The notes under the pieces: generated by a model | What the model saw: only the letters and a program-made list of their open reading frames with translations | Told to the model about the DNA's origin: nothing | The model's database searches: none | Position numbers and translations under genes: made by a program | DNA from: Hydrangea macrophylla | Taxonomy: Eukaryota; Streptophyta; Magnoliopsida; Cornales; Hydrangeaceae | Reading direction: 5' to 3' | DNA length: 64,000 bases | Assembly: GCA_033977485.1 (NCBI GenBank) | Contig: CM066984.1 | Span: 113,639,251-113,703,250 of the forward strand | Shown here: one piece after another, positions 1-13,076 of the stretch | Position numbering within the stretch: the first letter of the stretch is position 1 | Layout of the letters: each line of letters opens with the position of its first letter

Positions 1-249
1 TTTCTCTATTCGTTTTTTTGCTTTCATTTGACATGATAGCTATGGATGAATAATTAATTTGTTTCAATTGGTTATTTGGAAATTTGGTATTAAATCCCAC
101 ATTAGGAGAATTATTTGATTATAAGACGCAAGAGAAGCTTTTTTTAGTAATAAGGACATTATTTAGTAAGAGTATTAGAATTATCTCCTTTGACCAGTTG
201 ACCACATTTTTTGGACATATTTTACCCTCATTTGCATTTTTCATTTTCA

Positions 250-377
250 TCTCTCTCTCTCTCTCTGAGCACTGACCACCATCACCTCCGTCACCACCAC
301 CACCGACTACACCACTACTGACGGTCGCCACCACCACATCAACCACCTATCTCTCTATCTCTCTATCTATCTATCTT

Positions 378-408
<31 letters not shown>

Positions 409-409
409 G
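250..409. repeat. CT/CTAT/CA microsatellites
   Basis: Runs of CT (250-266), then CTAT, CT and CA units (about 345-409), separated by CCA-rich sequence. The surrounding 1-1460 region holds CCA/TGG-rich low-complexity stretches and a degenerate direct repeat (about 747-787 and 981-1024, both with a GGTATGAGAAA core). I see no gene in 1-1460; the short open frames there come from the low-complexity repeats. Confidence 0.85.
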
Positions 410-1460
410 CACTGACCACCATCACCGTCGTCGCCACCATAACCCGGGTTGATGATGGAGAGGATGATTGGTTAATGGAGGTGATGTTGAGAATGAGGCT
501 AATCAGAAAAGAGTTGCAATTGAGAAACAAGTAGTAGAGACAATGGAGAGAGAGATTGAAGTGTTGGATAAAGCTTAGAGACCTGTCTCCTCCGACTACC
601 ACCAATTTCAAATTCACCACCATTGCGACCAGATCTACCACCACCAGGACCACCACAAGCAGATCCATGACCACCGTATGACCACAAGCCAGTGCACAAC
701 AAACATTTTCAGTTTTTTGTGAATTTTCACGAACTTTGTGAAATTTCAAAACTTTTCGGTGGTATGAGAAATTTGTTTTGTGATCATAGTATGAAAAAAT
801 TTTACAACTTTTTTTTTTTTTTTTGGGATCTATGTAGCTTTAATTTGGTTTGTTTCGAGATTGTGAATGCTCTATTAAGTTGATCTAAGTTTTCAAAAAA
901 AAAATATTCGTACTGGAAAAATCATGTGAAGGTTATGGATTTTTTTGATAAATTTCACAACTTTTTTTTTTGGATAAATTTCACAACGTTTCGATGGTAT
1001 GAGAAAATATGTTCTGGTCATTATATGTTGATCTGGTGGTTTGGTTGTGAATGTGGTCAATCAGGTGAGGTCATGGTGGTCATCGAAAGTAAGGTGAGGT
1101 TGTGGTGGTGATCGTTGGTGGTGGTGGTGGTCGGTGGAGGCAGGGAATGTTGTGATGGTGGTCGTCTGAGCTCAGGCAAGGTCGCCGGAGGTAAACCAAG
1201 GTCATTGAAGGTCAGATGAGGTGATGGTGGTGGTCGCCGAAGGTTAGGCGAGATCGCCGAAGGTGCAGAGGGTAAAACTCTTGATGTAGACCAATATTAT
1301 GGGTAGATTTGTCAAAATACCAAGTAATGTGCCTAATCTCAAATATTTTTCCTAGTTATACCTAAACCACTATATTTTCCTTAATTTGGATTAATTCCTG
1401 ATTGCCCCTTAATTGTTTTGTACTCTAGAATTATATGGTATAATATGTGCATATGCATTT

Positions 1461-1462
<2 letters not shown>

Positions 1463-1495
<33 letters not shown>

Positions 1496-1681
1496 ACTTT
1501 ATGCAAGAGCACACACACTCATGCAAACCCCATGAACTAGGACCTACCAAAGCAAGCCCATACTACATACTTGAGCGTATAGATCAAAGAGGGGAAAACC
1601 CCCTCAAACCACTCCCCCTAAGGGGAATGGAACCCTCAACCTTCCACTTGGGGGGAGGGTGAGTGATGCCACTAGACCACA
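1463..1681 (-). mobile_element. tRNA-derived SINE with poly(A) tail
   Basis: Read on the minus strand, the element starts with a Pol III box A-like word, TGGTCTAGTGG (about 1669-1679). A box B-like word GGTTCCATTCC follows (about 1624-1634). The body has no coding capacity and ends in a run of 32 A (T on the plus strand, 1463-1494). This head-body-poly(A) plan is that of plant tRNA-derived SINEs. Box B has drifted from the GGTTCGANNCC consensus, so the copy is probably old. No convincing target-site duplication was seen. A tRNA pseudogene with a fortuitous A tract is the alternative. Confidence 0.72.
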
Positions 1682-1811
1682 AATACAAGGTTAAAGATAA
1701 TATTGGTAAGTAGGTACAAATTTGAGCTTTTAAGATGTTGCCAACAACGCATTTGCACAATTAGATACACATTTTATTTTTTTAAAAATGCTCATTCACT
1801 AAACAAACACT

Positions 1812-3240
1812 TCTTTTTATTAAAAAAAAAAAGTCAATTTTAAAAAGTCCATCTTAAAGAGTTCAACTTGAAAATGGTTCACAACAATCGGTAAAAGGTC
1901 TAAGGTCATCAACTCCTCGCCTAGTTTGATCTCATAGTTCTTGTATATCGTAAATGTCACTATCGACTTACTAAGAGATACAACAATGAATAATTTATAT
2001 CCTAATGGTGCCGATCTAACATTCAAATGTTCAACAAAATTATGCGATACTAATGAATGCGTAGATCTTGAGTCAACAAGTATGTGTGCTAGATATGAGC
2101 ATATAGGCACCATACCTGAGACCACTGTATCCGCAGTAGCCACATCTCAGGGATTCATTTGATATGACCTTCCCTGATGTTGCTCTGTCCTCTGTCTCCT
2201 GTCGTTGGGCTGTCTAAGCTTTGAACCACTCGAAGCCATAGAACTAGCTTCTTGTTGAGAACGCTTCCTCGGGCAATCCTCCGCTCGATGTCCAACGGTA
2301 CCACAATCAAAGCATTTGATTTACGAATTTGGTATAAAACTTGCACTGTTCATCCTTGAGCTTTGTTCTAAAAGTTAGTCATGAAACATCGGCCAGTGTG
2401 TGGTCGATTACAAAGTGAGCACAACGGTATATTACTTGGTCCCTCCTAGAATCACTAAAACTAGAACCAGAGCCTCGTGCAAATGGCCTCTTGAATGGTC
2501 CACCCTGGTTTCAATCACTACCATCATTACCTCACTTGCCTTGCTATTTTTCCTTGATCTCTCTATTCCACTTTCGGCTACAAGCGCCATTTGTTGCACT
2601 ACTGCCACAATCAAATGTTCATATGTCTCTACTCTCAAACGGATGTTATCCCTTAGTCCTCCTCAAACTTCCTTGCTCTATCCTCCTCCTCTGGCATTGA
2701 ACCATGTTCAAATCTCAACAATGCATTGTACTTAGAGGTATATTCGGTTACAGTCATGTCTCCCTGTCGGAGATTGTCGAACTCTCTCTTTGTCTCGTTG
2801 TGAGCGGCTCGCAGAAAGAATCGCGATTAAACCCTGCCTTGAACCCTTCCCACATATCGGTGCCCCTTGATACAGAACATTAACCCACCAATTCTGGGCT
2901 TTCCCCTTGAGCACGTCACTTGCATTCTCAATCTTTAATGCATCGAACATCGGGATAGACCAAAAAATACTCTCCATGTGCATAATCCAATGCTCTATGA
3001 GTGTGTGTCGAATGTCCCATGGAATTCCATTGGTTTCTTTCTTGTAAATTGTTCAAACACGGATCTCTCACCCCCATTCTCATGTGTAGGCACAAGGGTT
3101 ATTGGTGCTGGCTCAAATGGAGGTGTTAGAGGCAACCGCTCCGCTATACTCCGTATAAAGTCTCCCATATTTCCAATCATTTCTGTCATGTAGTCCATTC
3201 GTCGAGTACGTGGTGATAGACCTTGGTTACCGTCACCCAT
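1812..3240 (-). pseudogene. Ty3/gypsy gag-protease remnant (element Y)
   Basis: Decayed minus-strand Gag and retropepsin of a Ty3/gypsy element. Gag probably starts at the ATG at 3240, about 200 nt after the LTR/PBS; early residues include MGDGNQGLSPRTRR. A later fragment (2732-2983) has the Gag-like words DVLKGKAQNWWV. A CCHC zinc knuckle, CFDCGTVGHRAEDC, is readable at about 2278-2319. The protease region (1820-2143) keeps an ILVDSRSTHSL motif in which the normal D-S/T-G triad is broken (Gly to Arg). Frameshifts and a TGA near 2150 interrupt the frame. No reverse transcriptase, RNase H or integrase follows, so the copy is truncated on its 3' side near 1812. Non-functional. Confidence 0.85.
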
Positions 3241-3421
3241 GATTGTACAATCCTGTAAACTCAATTCATAAACAATATGCATGTATGACAATAAATGTAA
3301 ACATGTATGTATAACAACATACATATGCATCAAATATATCTACAATGTATGGATGCATTCTAGAATATGTGTCGAAACACTCCACTCATCATCGAACGTT
3401 TCCAAAGTTTTATTACCTATA

Positions 3422-3433
3422 GCTCTGATGCCA
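3422..3433 (-). promoter_or_regulatory. Primer binding site of element Y
   Basis: On the minus strand this reads TGGCATCAGAGC, one base off the initiator-Met tRNA PBS TGGTATCAGAGC. It lies 5 nt downstream of the LTR end at 3439. This identifies 3439-5596 as a 5' LTR in minus orientation and places its internal region to the left. Confidence 0.85.
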
Positions 3434-3438
3434 ATAAA

Positions 3439-5596
3439 TGTCACGACCCATCCCGCTACGTGCAGAATGGGACACATAGCACGCCACCAAGGCTCATCCA
3501 AAACAATCATAACATAGCAACGGACGAATATAAATATAACAGTGATAAAACCACTCCAAGAGATTCAATGGATTATGAAAATTAGAGTTATAAAAAGTTT
3601 TCCCCTTTTAAAATACTTAAATAAGTCATTGATTTTTGAAACAACAATCCAGTTGACTGTAGCGGGGACCCAGTCGACTTCTTCGCCAATTACAGAGAAC
3701 CTAAAAGTTCAACAGCCTAGTCGACTGAGACTCGAGTCCAGTCGACTACAGATTCCCAAACCCAGTCGACTGACCTCGTCCAGTTGACTGCTCGGAGTCT
3801 TGTAGAATGTTTAGTTTTATGATGTTTCCAGTCGACTGTTTTTGAGACCCAGTCGACTGCTTCCTTTGAAAACTAAAGGAAAATTTTGTTAAAACAGGGG
3901 TCCAGTCGACTGGACTCTCAATCCGGTCAACTGTTTTGGCAAATCTTGCACATTCTGCAGAGTTCTAACATTCTAAAGCTATACCATTCCATTTGGCTAC
4001 ACGCACACGCCAAAACAAGCCAAACTAAGCTTAACTGCATTACAATGGTTTCAAAACATAATACAAATGTTTTACTACAGATTACACTACGATAATCCAT
4101 TCCAAGATTCAATTACAACATATTATAAATTTCCCAAAATCCTTATTATAACTCTAGGAATGGAAATAGAAGTGAACAAAAGTGATCTGTCATCCCCTCG
4201 ACCTCACTCCTCACGTTTCTTCTTGCCATTCTTTTTGTCACCTGTAATGGAATAAAACTCCACTACTCAGCTATATGTCGAGTGCACAATTCTAAGCATA
4301 TCCTTATATGACAATTCATGCTTTAAAACATCTATACACATCAAATAGTCTCTAGGGAGAGAGTTACGCATTCATCCGGTAATGAAACATGAAATTGATG
4401 GCATAGAGGGCCTTTTCCCAACCACTCATCTAAGTGTCCTGGCAGGGCCTTCTCCCAAACTATACATTGTGCCCTGGCAGGGCCTTCTCCCAAACCATGT
4501 ACTGTAGCCATCGCTACAAATCCTCAAAAATCGAGGATCTTACCCCCAGATGAAGTTATACCAATCCCCCCTTTGACCCACATAGACACATAACATGCTC
4601 ATATAATCACATATATGTACTTTTCTTACATTTTCACGTGTATAATTAACGGGCCTAATTAATGCATGACTTTCGTCCGGATCCAAATTATCCAGTCGGA
4701 TATTCAAAACATGTAAATTCTCTATAATTCATAGGCCTAGAATTCATACCTCGTGCGATTCTCTAAAACTTTGAAGGAAGTACTAGGGGACTGATTAAAC
4801 GTTGAATCTCAGATTTCAAAAGAATCCTACAAGTATATATGTGTTTTTTCCAAAATTCCAACATTGGGATTTTCGTAAAAAAATTCCAAACGAGGCCTAA
4901 AAGACATCAAAACGTAGCTCTTACCTCGAGGAGTACGAATATGAAATTTGGTGAAAAACTGACGAGTGGAAGTTCATCGATTTGTGTCTTGAAGCTCGTA
5001 GCCACCAAAATCCCCAAATCCTCTCTAGATTTCCAACTTAGGTTTATCAACTTATGAAAATATCTCATGAGTTTCTATATATAGGCACGAATCTCAAAAA
5101 TTACGTTTACCTCCTCATGAGTTCTCAAAACTTCTAATGTTTCCTCGAAATATCTTACACATCTAAGTCATTGCTTCACGAGTGAAAACTTTAAATTATA
5201 TAAAATTTTGTCAAAATTCCATTTGGATCCGTAATTACGTTCCGAAAACTATTTTCGTGGAATTTCTAAATAACTTACCTTTTATGCAACGTATCACACA
5301 CGTTCTCACCGAAGTATTCAAAATGATCTAAATCGAGATCAAAACTACCAGAAATTATACAAAACAGGTATAAATACTATTCATCAAAATACCATATAAC
5401 TCAATTAACATTTAATGCACGTAAAGGTCATTTACTCATGTCAATGCCTCTTGGATTATCAAATTCTCGTGTCCTCACTTGACACTCCCCGTTGACCCAC
5501 AGTCAACCTCATCTCAAATATTAATAAATATTAATAATTTACATGATTACAAAAATGCTTTATTAAAATAAATGCATTTCCGGGACGAGTGTGACA
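3439..5596 (-). mobile_element. 5' LTR of element Y (chromovirus type)
   Basis: About 2.16 kb, bounded by TGTCAC at 3439 and GTGACA at 5596. It is homologous to the LTRs at 22402 and 59089; for example the stretch around 4345-4560 matches 23440-23610 in reverse. A minus-strand TATA box (CTATATATAG) lies at 5075-5084, so the left part is transcribed. 3650-3945 contains about ten copies or near-copies of the palindrome CAGTCGACTG. The LTR appears inserted in the internal region of element X. Confidence 0.88.
5075..5084 (-). promoter_or_regulatory. TATA box of LTR Y
   Basis: CTATATATAG, the best minus-strand TATA-like word in this LTR. The W LTR has the same word in a corresponding place (60793-60802). 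Confidence 0.6.
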
Positions 5597-6259
5597 TAGA
5601 TGTCGAAAAGCTTGGACCCTCTTGTCGTTTATTAAAACAGTCCTATACCCAGTGGCCCCATTGACTACATTCATAACAATTACCCCTGTAACATGTACCC
5701 TTACTTGGACAAGACTTCACAAGGTGCCCAAGTTGCCTACAAGAATTACAGATCATGTAGCATACACCCCAATGGTGCTTCTTATACTTTATACAACGCA
5801 AATTCTTTATCTTTGGAACACTACTTACCGATGAACTCCCCACTTTTTTTTTTAAGCCTACCTTGACTTTCACTTTTGACTTTTCCCCGATCTCTTACCC
5901 TCATGTCATTGTCGAGACTCTTTTAGAAACTCTTCTATGACTAATGGTCCATTCTTACCTCTGAATTCGGAGTTTCTTATGCTTCTTCCACAACTCTACT
6001 ATTATCTCCACAGCTCTTTTACCCATTCCACACTTGATTGTGATGTCTATATTTTCCCCGATTTCATTACTACTAGACAATTAAGCATGGCATCCTCAAA
6101 ATCATTTACATAATTACATGCATGTTAACATAAAAATATGCTATGCATGCTAAATAACTTTTAAGCAAATAAACATGTATGCATGATCTTCATAGCTATG
6201 CATCATTTATGCTTATTAAGCGTCGTAACGTCTCTCGTCACAAAAGGCTCTAGCTTATT
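5597..6259 (-). pseudogene. Gag zinc-knuckle remnant (element X)
   Basis: Remnant of a Ty3/gypsy Gag on the minus strand between the PBS of element X and the inserted element Y. The readable piece at 5643-5873 is Lys-rich and has a CCHC knuckle of form C-x2-C-x4-H-x4-C (CNSCRQLGHLVKSC), followed by a partial second knuckle (CYECSQWGH). The remaining sequence has no long frame. The Gag N-terminal part and all of pol are missing. Confidence 0.72.
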
Positions 6260-6271
6260 GCTCTGATACCA
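6260..6271 (-). promoter_or_regulatory. Primer binding site of element X
   Basis: Minus-strand TGGTATCAGAGC, a perfect match to the initiator-Met tRNA PBS used by many plant LTR retrotransposons. It lies 5 nt from the LTR end at 6277. Confidence 0.9.
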
Positions 6272-6276
6272 AAATT

Positions 6277-7279
6277 TGTCACACCCCAACCCGTCCCGGC
6301 GGATTAGGACACGTGTTACAATGCTACAAGCACCCAATTACACTAATTAGCAAAGAAACATATAAATTACTAATAAACACATGAGTTAAAAACATAAAAG
6401 AACTTTGTTGTGACAAAACAGCTTCAAGGGCTAAATAGTCATTTAGAAAATATGGCCAACTTTTATATTAAAATATAACTCTTTGAGTCCTAGTTCCAAC
6501 ACAAACTAATCTTTACAAGTACTGCTAAGCTCGAGTGCTCGCGCCTGGTCCGAGCGCTCGGGTTTAGCAATTCAAAACAGTGACAATTTTAGCAACTCAA
6601 ATATCATCTTCGATCTTCATGCATGTTACATGCATGGCTCTAAATTGTTAGTATAAGTTTATAAAACATGTTTATGAGTGAGTAAGATTACTCACAAGGA
6701 CCTAGATGATCAAATGGTGCTAGATGATGACAATGTGTGTGTTGTGCTTGATCCTCCAAACGTCACTTCAAGGTTTCCAAAATGAGTTGATCTTCTAGGA
6801 TATATCCTTGATTCTTCTTTCTTCTTCTTAATCCTTCAGCTTCTCAGCTCTAGAGTTCTATGTAGTTAAATGCATGTGCGAGTGTGTGTAAGAGAGCCAT
6901 GCAAAGGGATGTTTGTGAATGGATGTATATACGTGTATATAAACTCTCAAAACCCTCTCTCAAAGACTCTCTGAAATGCAGAGTTTCCAACGCCTAAAAT
7001 GCTAAGAAATGATTGTATTAATAGACTTTATGAGGAGGGGCAAAATAGTCATTTCACCTCTTTTTAACCTCGAGCGCTCCCAAGGTCCGAGCGCTCGAGC
7101 CCACTGCTTAAAAAATCCTTCTAATGATTCAAGGATTCAAAGGTTAAAGAAATAAACGTCCATACTAACTATCATTTCAAGTTCCAATACATACGATCAT
7201 AACTTACACATACGGATCCGGAAAATACAGAGATACATCCAAATATAGATAAATATAGATAAAAGGGCTAGTGTTACAC
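6277..7279 (-). mobile_element. LTR of element X
   Basis: The left end, TGTCACACCCC at 6277, is secure because of the adjacent PBS and homology to the LTR at 8779. The right end is uncertain; I place it near 7279 at a GTGTTACACA that could be a decayed terminus. Self-complementary GAGCGCTC words occur at 6531-6541, 6551-6560, 7071-7080 and 7088-7099. An AT-rich TATA-like stretch for minus-strand transcription is at about 6927-6945. Confidence 0.7.
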
Positions 7280-8778
7280 AAATATACAAATAAAAACTAA
7301 AAAAGGGAGACACTACTTTGTCATAAATAAGATGAAAAAGTAACTCTTGAATATATACTTACAAGCGATTTTTTAGCGGATTCAAAAAAAATAAATAATT
7401 AGTCAATTATATAGAAGTAAGAAAATATATGAAAAATAAAGTACACGAATTTCTTAGTCGCAATTCAAACCTTTCCAGTATATGATGAACTGATTGTGGC
7501 ATAGTTCGGGATTGACCCGACTGAGGAAGAAAGCTGCCAAAACGACCTACAATAGAAATCGTCCTAAGACTTACCGCAACTGCGAAAAGACCCCATCAAA
7601 ACGACATATCGAACAAAAGAATGTTGAATCTACATGAGTAAATCGCGAGATTTAAAAAGACAATGTAGTATCTGTGAAGAGAAGTAACCAGATTTATCCA
7701 CATAACGAGAAAGGGAATGAGATCCAGAGCAAACAAAACAAAAATCACTCAAATAGAAGGACGAACCCCTCATAGAGAGGGGCAAGACAAGACCCTTCAA
7801 AGAGGGACAACGTCTTCTTAGAAATGGAAAATTAGTACAATGAGAGACCCAACAACGAGAGCCGATGGATAAGGCATTGACGGAGGGATTTTCTAAAAAA
7901 ATGTAAGAGTTGTGTAATGTATTATTGAATATACTCAAATTTAAAAATGAATAAAAGTATTTATTTTTTTGTAAAAAAAAAACATTAAAACTTGTAGTAG
8001 GTCAATTTATTTACATGCAAAACATTGTATCTCCGTAATAATAAAAGACAAAAGATAAGAGTGCCAATAACTTTCGGGAAATTCTATAGTGAGGCGAAGT
8101 CTCTTCTATTGGATGTGTTAAAGCTTTGATCTTGGCATGACACGTGGCAATTTTAAGTATTTCTTTATCTTTTAAGCCAAAGTTTTAACACATAAAGACA
8201 ATGGTTGGGAGTTGGTCTCAACAATAATGTACTTACAAGTAATTTGGTTATATCATACATACATTACTAGTTACACTTTATTAATTTGGACTTGATTATT
8301 GTACAATATGATCAATTGTTAGTACCAAGTGTCACTTTAAAAAGTTAGCACCAAATGACACATTGTATGGAATTGCACATTGATATCAAGTTACAATAAA
8401 TGGCACACTACATTACTGATTTATCCTCAAAATTGAGTTGTCATACAACCGAAAGTTTGAATTGAAGAATTTTCCAAACAATTATCGATCTACTCAATTT
8501 TGCATTGGATAGCAATCTCGACCACGGATCTTTTATGAAAAATCATAGTAGTTTTGGTTGAAAATGACAAAAGAGGTGAAATGCCAAATTTGCCCAAAAT
8601 GAATCTCAGCTAGAAAAAACTGCAAACTGCAAACCAACCAAACCGAAAATTGATTGGTCAGTTTCCTAAATGTAGTATAAGCTAAAACCGACCGAACCCC
8701 TAAAAGATCGACCGACCGGCCGATTTACTCCCCTATTGGTTGGTTTTCAAACACCAAAAAAATCGGAAAAAAAAACCC
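7280..8778. other. No gene seen; AT-rich intergenic
   Basis: AT-rich sequence without a recognisable gene. A 102-codon minus-strand open frame (7630-7938) has no family signature I recognise, and its composition does not stand out. Confidence 0.5.
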
Positions 8779-11205
8779 TGTCACACCCCAACCCACCCCC
8801 GGCGGATTAGGACACGTGTAACAAGAGTAACTGTACCCAAAACACACACTAATTAGAAAGAAAATGTGGGTAAACCACTTTTAAGAACTCCATTATGACA
8901 AAACAGCCCCCAAGGAAAAAATAGTCATTAATAAACTATGTAAAATTTTTATACCAAATGTTAAATTTTTGAGTCCCGATTCCAACGCAACAAACGGCGC
9001 GCGAATTCGAGTTTTCTAGAAATAGTTATGCACGTTTCCGTAAAAGCGGACGTGTTGTGAGGAAAAAAAACAAGCGGATCGATCCCTTCATAAAACACGG
9101 ATCGATCCATTTATACGAGTCTCTCGCAGAATGTTCCCTTAAAAGACCGGATCGATCCCTTCATAAACGCGGATCTATCCGCAACCTGCAGAACAGGTTC
9201 CTGTTGCTAAATTTTGCTGTCAAACAAGTTTTAAACTTTCCAAAACACAACCAAATCACATGGAAACCTTATGAAACTTTGGAAAAACATATCCAACACA
9301 TTTCCAACCACTTTTAAACTTAAGTCAAGCTTGGATCACACAACACATTCACAATTTGATCAAATCAATTAATATTCTCATTTCATTTGATCCAAAACAA
9401 CCTTTGAACTTTAAAACTCAATTCACATCCAAAGTTTATAAAACTTGCTAGACATGAACCCAAGGTTATAAGTAACATTACACATACAAGTTTAACTTGT
9501 CAACAACACTTGCGACTCATCCGGACTTGCCGAGATGATCTTAGCTACTAACTTGAACCAATCTTGAACAAAAACAAGAGAGATTATACATTAGCTCTCA
9601 AATTCACTTCTAACTATCACAATACAAGTTTAGGATTCAAACTCTTTTCTACAACTCAAACATGAACATTAACATAAAAGAAACCATCATTTACATCATT
9701 TTACAAGTTCAAAAGAAGTTCACAAGCATGAGGCACAAGTCTCCCCCATCTCTCCCATCTCTCCCATCTCTCTCCCAACGCACGTCATTTCCTCTCCGGA
9801 TAAGGCTCCGAACTTGCAGTGGTTGTTATGTACCACAACAGAAATAGGAAAACGGTTTTCTTAAGCAATTTGGTTAGTGAACATTCTAATCATGATTGTA
9901 TGTTTAATACGTGCAATGCTATAATTAACACATAAAACATAAATGTAATCGCCGAGTCACCGGTTCAATGATTCATTCAGACCCGAAAACCTCCATTGGT
10001 CCCGTGATCACTTCTATTCCTTGGACTTCCATCTTTATCGGATTCTTCTTCTTCGTCTCCCTTATTACTCCCAATTAATGAATCATTTCCCCGGTGTTCA
10101 TTGATTACCACATAATCATATAAACATATAAGCACAACAATTTTCATATAACTAACATGCAACATACAATTTCAAACATCTCCATGACTTCTAAGCACGA
10201 ATAATCAATACAACACGACACTCTCATAGCTCGTAAGCACAAATTGTTATCTTTAACATCATTGAAGCCTTGAACATAATTAAACACAATCATTCTTTAG
10301 TGTAGAAAACTCACCTTAGCAAGATCTACCCAAATTCAAGCTAGAGAAGTGCTGAATTTACCAATTCCTAGCTCAATTTCTACTCCCAAGTGCATCCTAT
10401 AAGAATTCGGTAGACTGCGTCTCACCGATTAGTGTAAGCTACCAAAATCCGACAATTAAACGTAAATTAAAGGTATAGGAATGATCGTCTCACCTCCACA
10501 AATCCAAAAACGACTTCGGTTCGCGAATCTGACGAACGGCGGTGACGGAACGACGAGATTTCGACGTCGGACGTCTCGAGCTCGTCTTCTCTCCCGGTGA
10601 ACTCTTCTTTTCTTTTGTTAAATTCAGTTAATATGAGAGTCTCTCACTCCCTCTTGACACAGACACACACATGCAAGTGTGTTGGCAATGCTTTTGTTCT
10701 TTTTCCATTTACACCCCCAAATTTCTTAAGTTCTTATTATGAAATCCCCCAAACATTCCATTAACTACCCAATTATCCAATGGGTGTTTGTCTAAGTTCC
10801 GTATGGGTCCCAACGCGGGCCCCACATACTTTATGGAATTGCTATTGCACCTACTAATTTTAAATCTTTTTCAGTTATACCCTTATTTGGGTATCCAAAC
10901 TAATACTCACGGCTAGTACATGTATTATCATATAATATGAAAGCATTTAAACAAATATTCATGTAATCACGTAAAAATGCATTTAATTATTTAAAAATGC
11001 AAATTACCAATTTACCCTTCGCTGGGTTCCATTTCAATACATGTCTCACCTCACCGGGGACTTTTCCAACTAGTGTCCCTCTCTGAACACTTTTTACATG
11101 GACGAGTCCAAGCCTCCCCTTAATCCATTTTATACACTAATTATATTAATTAATGCATATAAAAATAACAATTAACCCGTTCTCCCCTTATGCCACACAA
11201 GCCCC
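8779..11205 (-). mobile_element. LTR X' (solo or 3' LTR, X-like family)
   Basis: Starts TGTCACACCCC at 8779 and is homologous to the LTR at 6277 over its first several hundred bases (shared GGCGGATTAGGACACGTGT and downstream words). No PBS flanks the left end, so in minus orientation this is a solo LTR or a 3' LTR. Palindrome GGATCGATCC occurs at 9076-9085, 9099-9108 and 9149-9158, with a degenerate copy at 9171-9180. The right boundary is not defined by sequence; it may end near or within the foldback element at 11206. Confidence 0.6.
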
Positions 11206-11915
11206 ACTCCTCCTTTAACGAACAGCTTATAAGAAATGATATGGTGTGGCACTCGCACGGTATGAGTGACCACACCATAGAAACTCCCATTTCAAAAAAT
11301 ATTTTTAAACTTTAAACCTCCAAAAGATTTGATCCACAACTCCATTTTTCACAAATTTTATAGCATCGGAATCGTGTCGACAAGAGCTACAAAACTAATA
11401 CAATTGTTGATATATTTTGAGGAAAAAAATTTGTGAAATTTTACTTGAAATACATGAATATTAAGTGAAATTTCACTTAATATTCATAGACGTGTTCAGC
11501 CGCTATTACCACCACCTTGCCACCTCCGACCAACACCTCCGCTCCTCCGGCCAACATCCCCGCCATGCATCTCCGTCAGACCTCTGGCAACTACCTCATG
11601 CCTCACTTGGTCTTCGACGACCATCCCACGTCTACGAATATTAAGTGAAACTTCACTTAATACTCATGTATTTTAAGTGAAATTTCACTTAATTTTTTTT
11701 CCTCAAAATATATCAACAAATGGTACTTGTTTTGTAGCTCTCGTCGACATAATTTCAACAGTATAAATTTGTGAAAATGGAGTTGTAGATCAAAATCTTT
11801 AGAGGTTTAAAGTTTAAAAACGTTTTCGAAATGGGAGTTTCGATGGTGTGGGCTCTCATACCGTGCGAGTATCACACCATATAATTTCTTTTAATATGTC
11901 CATTGAAGGAGGAGT
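11206..11915. mobile_element. Foldback inverted-repeat element
   Basis: Two arms of about 250-300 bp face each other: ACTCCTCCTTTAA at 11206 pairs with TTGAAGGAGGAGT ending at 11915. Further in, AAGAAATGATATGGTGTGGC pairs with the reverse complement of the right arm near 11870. The arms end in short palindromic tracts (AAGTGAAATTTCACTT) around a GC-richer centre of about 130 bp (11495-11635). No open reading frame or clear target duplication. Non-autonomous DNA element; the superfamily is not assignable. Confidence 0.75.
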
Positions 11916-12221
11916 CAATTCTGGCGCGTGAAGCACTTGGAGTGCTCCTAGAGAGAATGGGACGTGCGAGTGTAGCGCTTGGACCAAGGATAATTAAGGG
12001 TTTTTTTTTTTTAAAAAAATTGTCATTTTCTCAATAATATATATTTGGTAAGGAGTTATCCTTAGTTATAGACTTTAATTATCCTTAGATCTAAAAATTC
12101 TTATCATAGTGTACTTTTCACTAAATGTCTCATATATTAAAATCAAAACTATAGAATGTATGATACTTCCAAAATTACTAAAATAGACTTTTCTGTTCAA
12201 TTAACACGTTGAAGGGATACG

Positions 12222-12697
12222 GAGGTTATCTAGTGATCCCGTTGAACCACATCATTATACTGGTTCGTGTGACGTACCAATCATGTGAGGTTATGTGCCC
12301 CTTAAAAAGGTGAGTAGTAGGCTAGTAGCGCATAGATAAGTAATAATCTCAGTCATTACTTCTCCCGAGAAATTATTCAGTGAGCCCGTCACGTCACGTC
12401 AGCATACTAACGTGAAGTGACCATTTAATCTTAACCACCCTCCTGCCCCCTCCTTCCAAGGGATCATGACAAGTTGTTATCAAATTTAAAATTTGAAATT
12501 CCACCAACCACTTGTCATGATCTTCTTAGAACGAGGGGCAAGCGGTAATTGCTCACACCTCATCAGCATACTGACATGACATGACGGGTTCACTAAATAA
12601 CTTCTTCTAAAAATAGGGGACACATGACTCCGTGTAATTGAGAGGTCACATTATGCCAACATAATGAAGTGGTGTGACACACTCACTAAATAATTTC
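12222..12697. mobile_element. MITE with a second MITE nested inside
   Basis: The outer left arm (about 12222-12300) matches the reverse complement of the outer right arm (about 12620-12697); both contain a TTAT(C/T)TAGTGA start and an inner AGGTTATGTGCCCC/ACGGAGTCATGTGTCCCC part. The outer element is split by the inner inverted repeat at about 12366-12607. A related element flanks the hAT MITE at 21117-21305. Confidence 0.6.
12366..12607. mobile_element. Inner MITE
   Basis: Arms related to ...TTCAGTGAGCCCGTCACGTC (left) and its complement ...GACGGGTTCACTAAATAAC (right) enclose a second palindrome built on GATCATGACAAGT / ACTTGTCATGATC. About 240 bp, no coding capacity. Confidence 0.65.
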
Positions 12698-12847
12698 TGA
12701 GCGCGTGGGGTCGACATGAATCTCCTTCTTGAAATAAGGCATCTGCATCTGTCTGGCTTACGTGGCCAAATCTCTGTGAAGGCCAGACGTATCGGCCAGG
12801 ATCTCATTTCACTATGAAAGTTTGACTTCTTTTAATTCAAGATAGAG

Positions 12848-13023
12848 TAATGATACACACAATTTTATACACTTTTCTATACCCAATAATTCTTGTTCTT
12901 GATTTTAGTAGATATTATATAAATTTTACATGAGTTCCACACAGAAGTACAAGGAATCCACTTAAAGTAAGGGTCAAAATTATTGGGTGTAAAAAAGTGC
13001 GTAGAATTGTGTGTGTATCATTA
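12848..13023. mobile_element. MITE, TAATGATACACAC family
   Basis: About 176 bp with terminal inverted repeats TAATGATACACACAATT / AATTGTGTGTGTATCATTA. The homology of the arms extends to CCCAATAATT / AATTATTGGG. No clear TSD beyond TA; the superfamily is uncertain. Confidence 0.72.
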
Positions 13024-13076
13024 TTGTTCAAGACAATTCTTTTTAATTTTTGTAGTCAATTTCGAAGAAAATACTT

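Noticed and set aside
119..749. Open frames rich in Val/Gly/Asp in the CCA/TGG region
   Set aside because: Low-complexity translation of trinucleotide-like repeats.
7630..7938. 102-codon minus-strand open frame
   Set aside because: No recognisable family, no clear gene context and no similarity I can name; could be chance.
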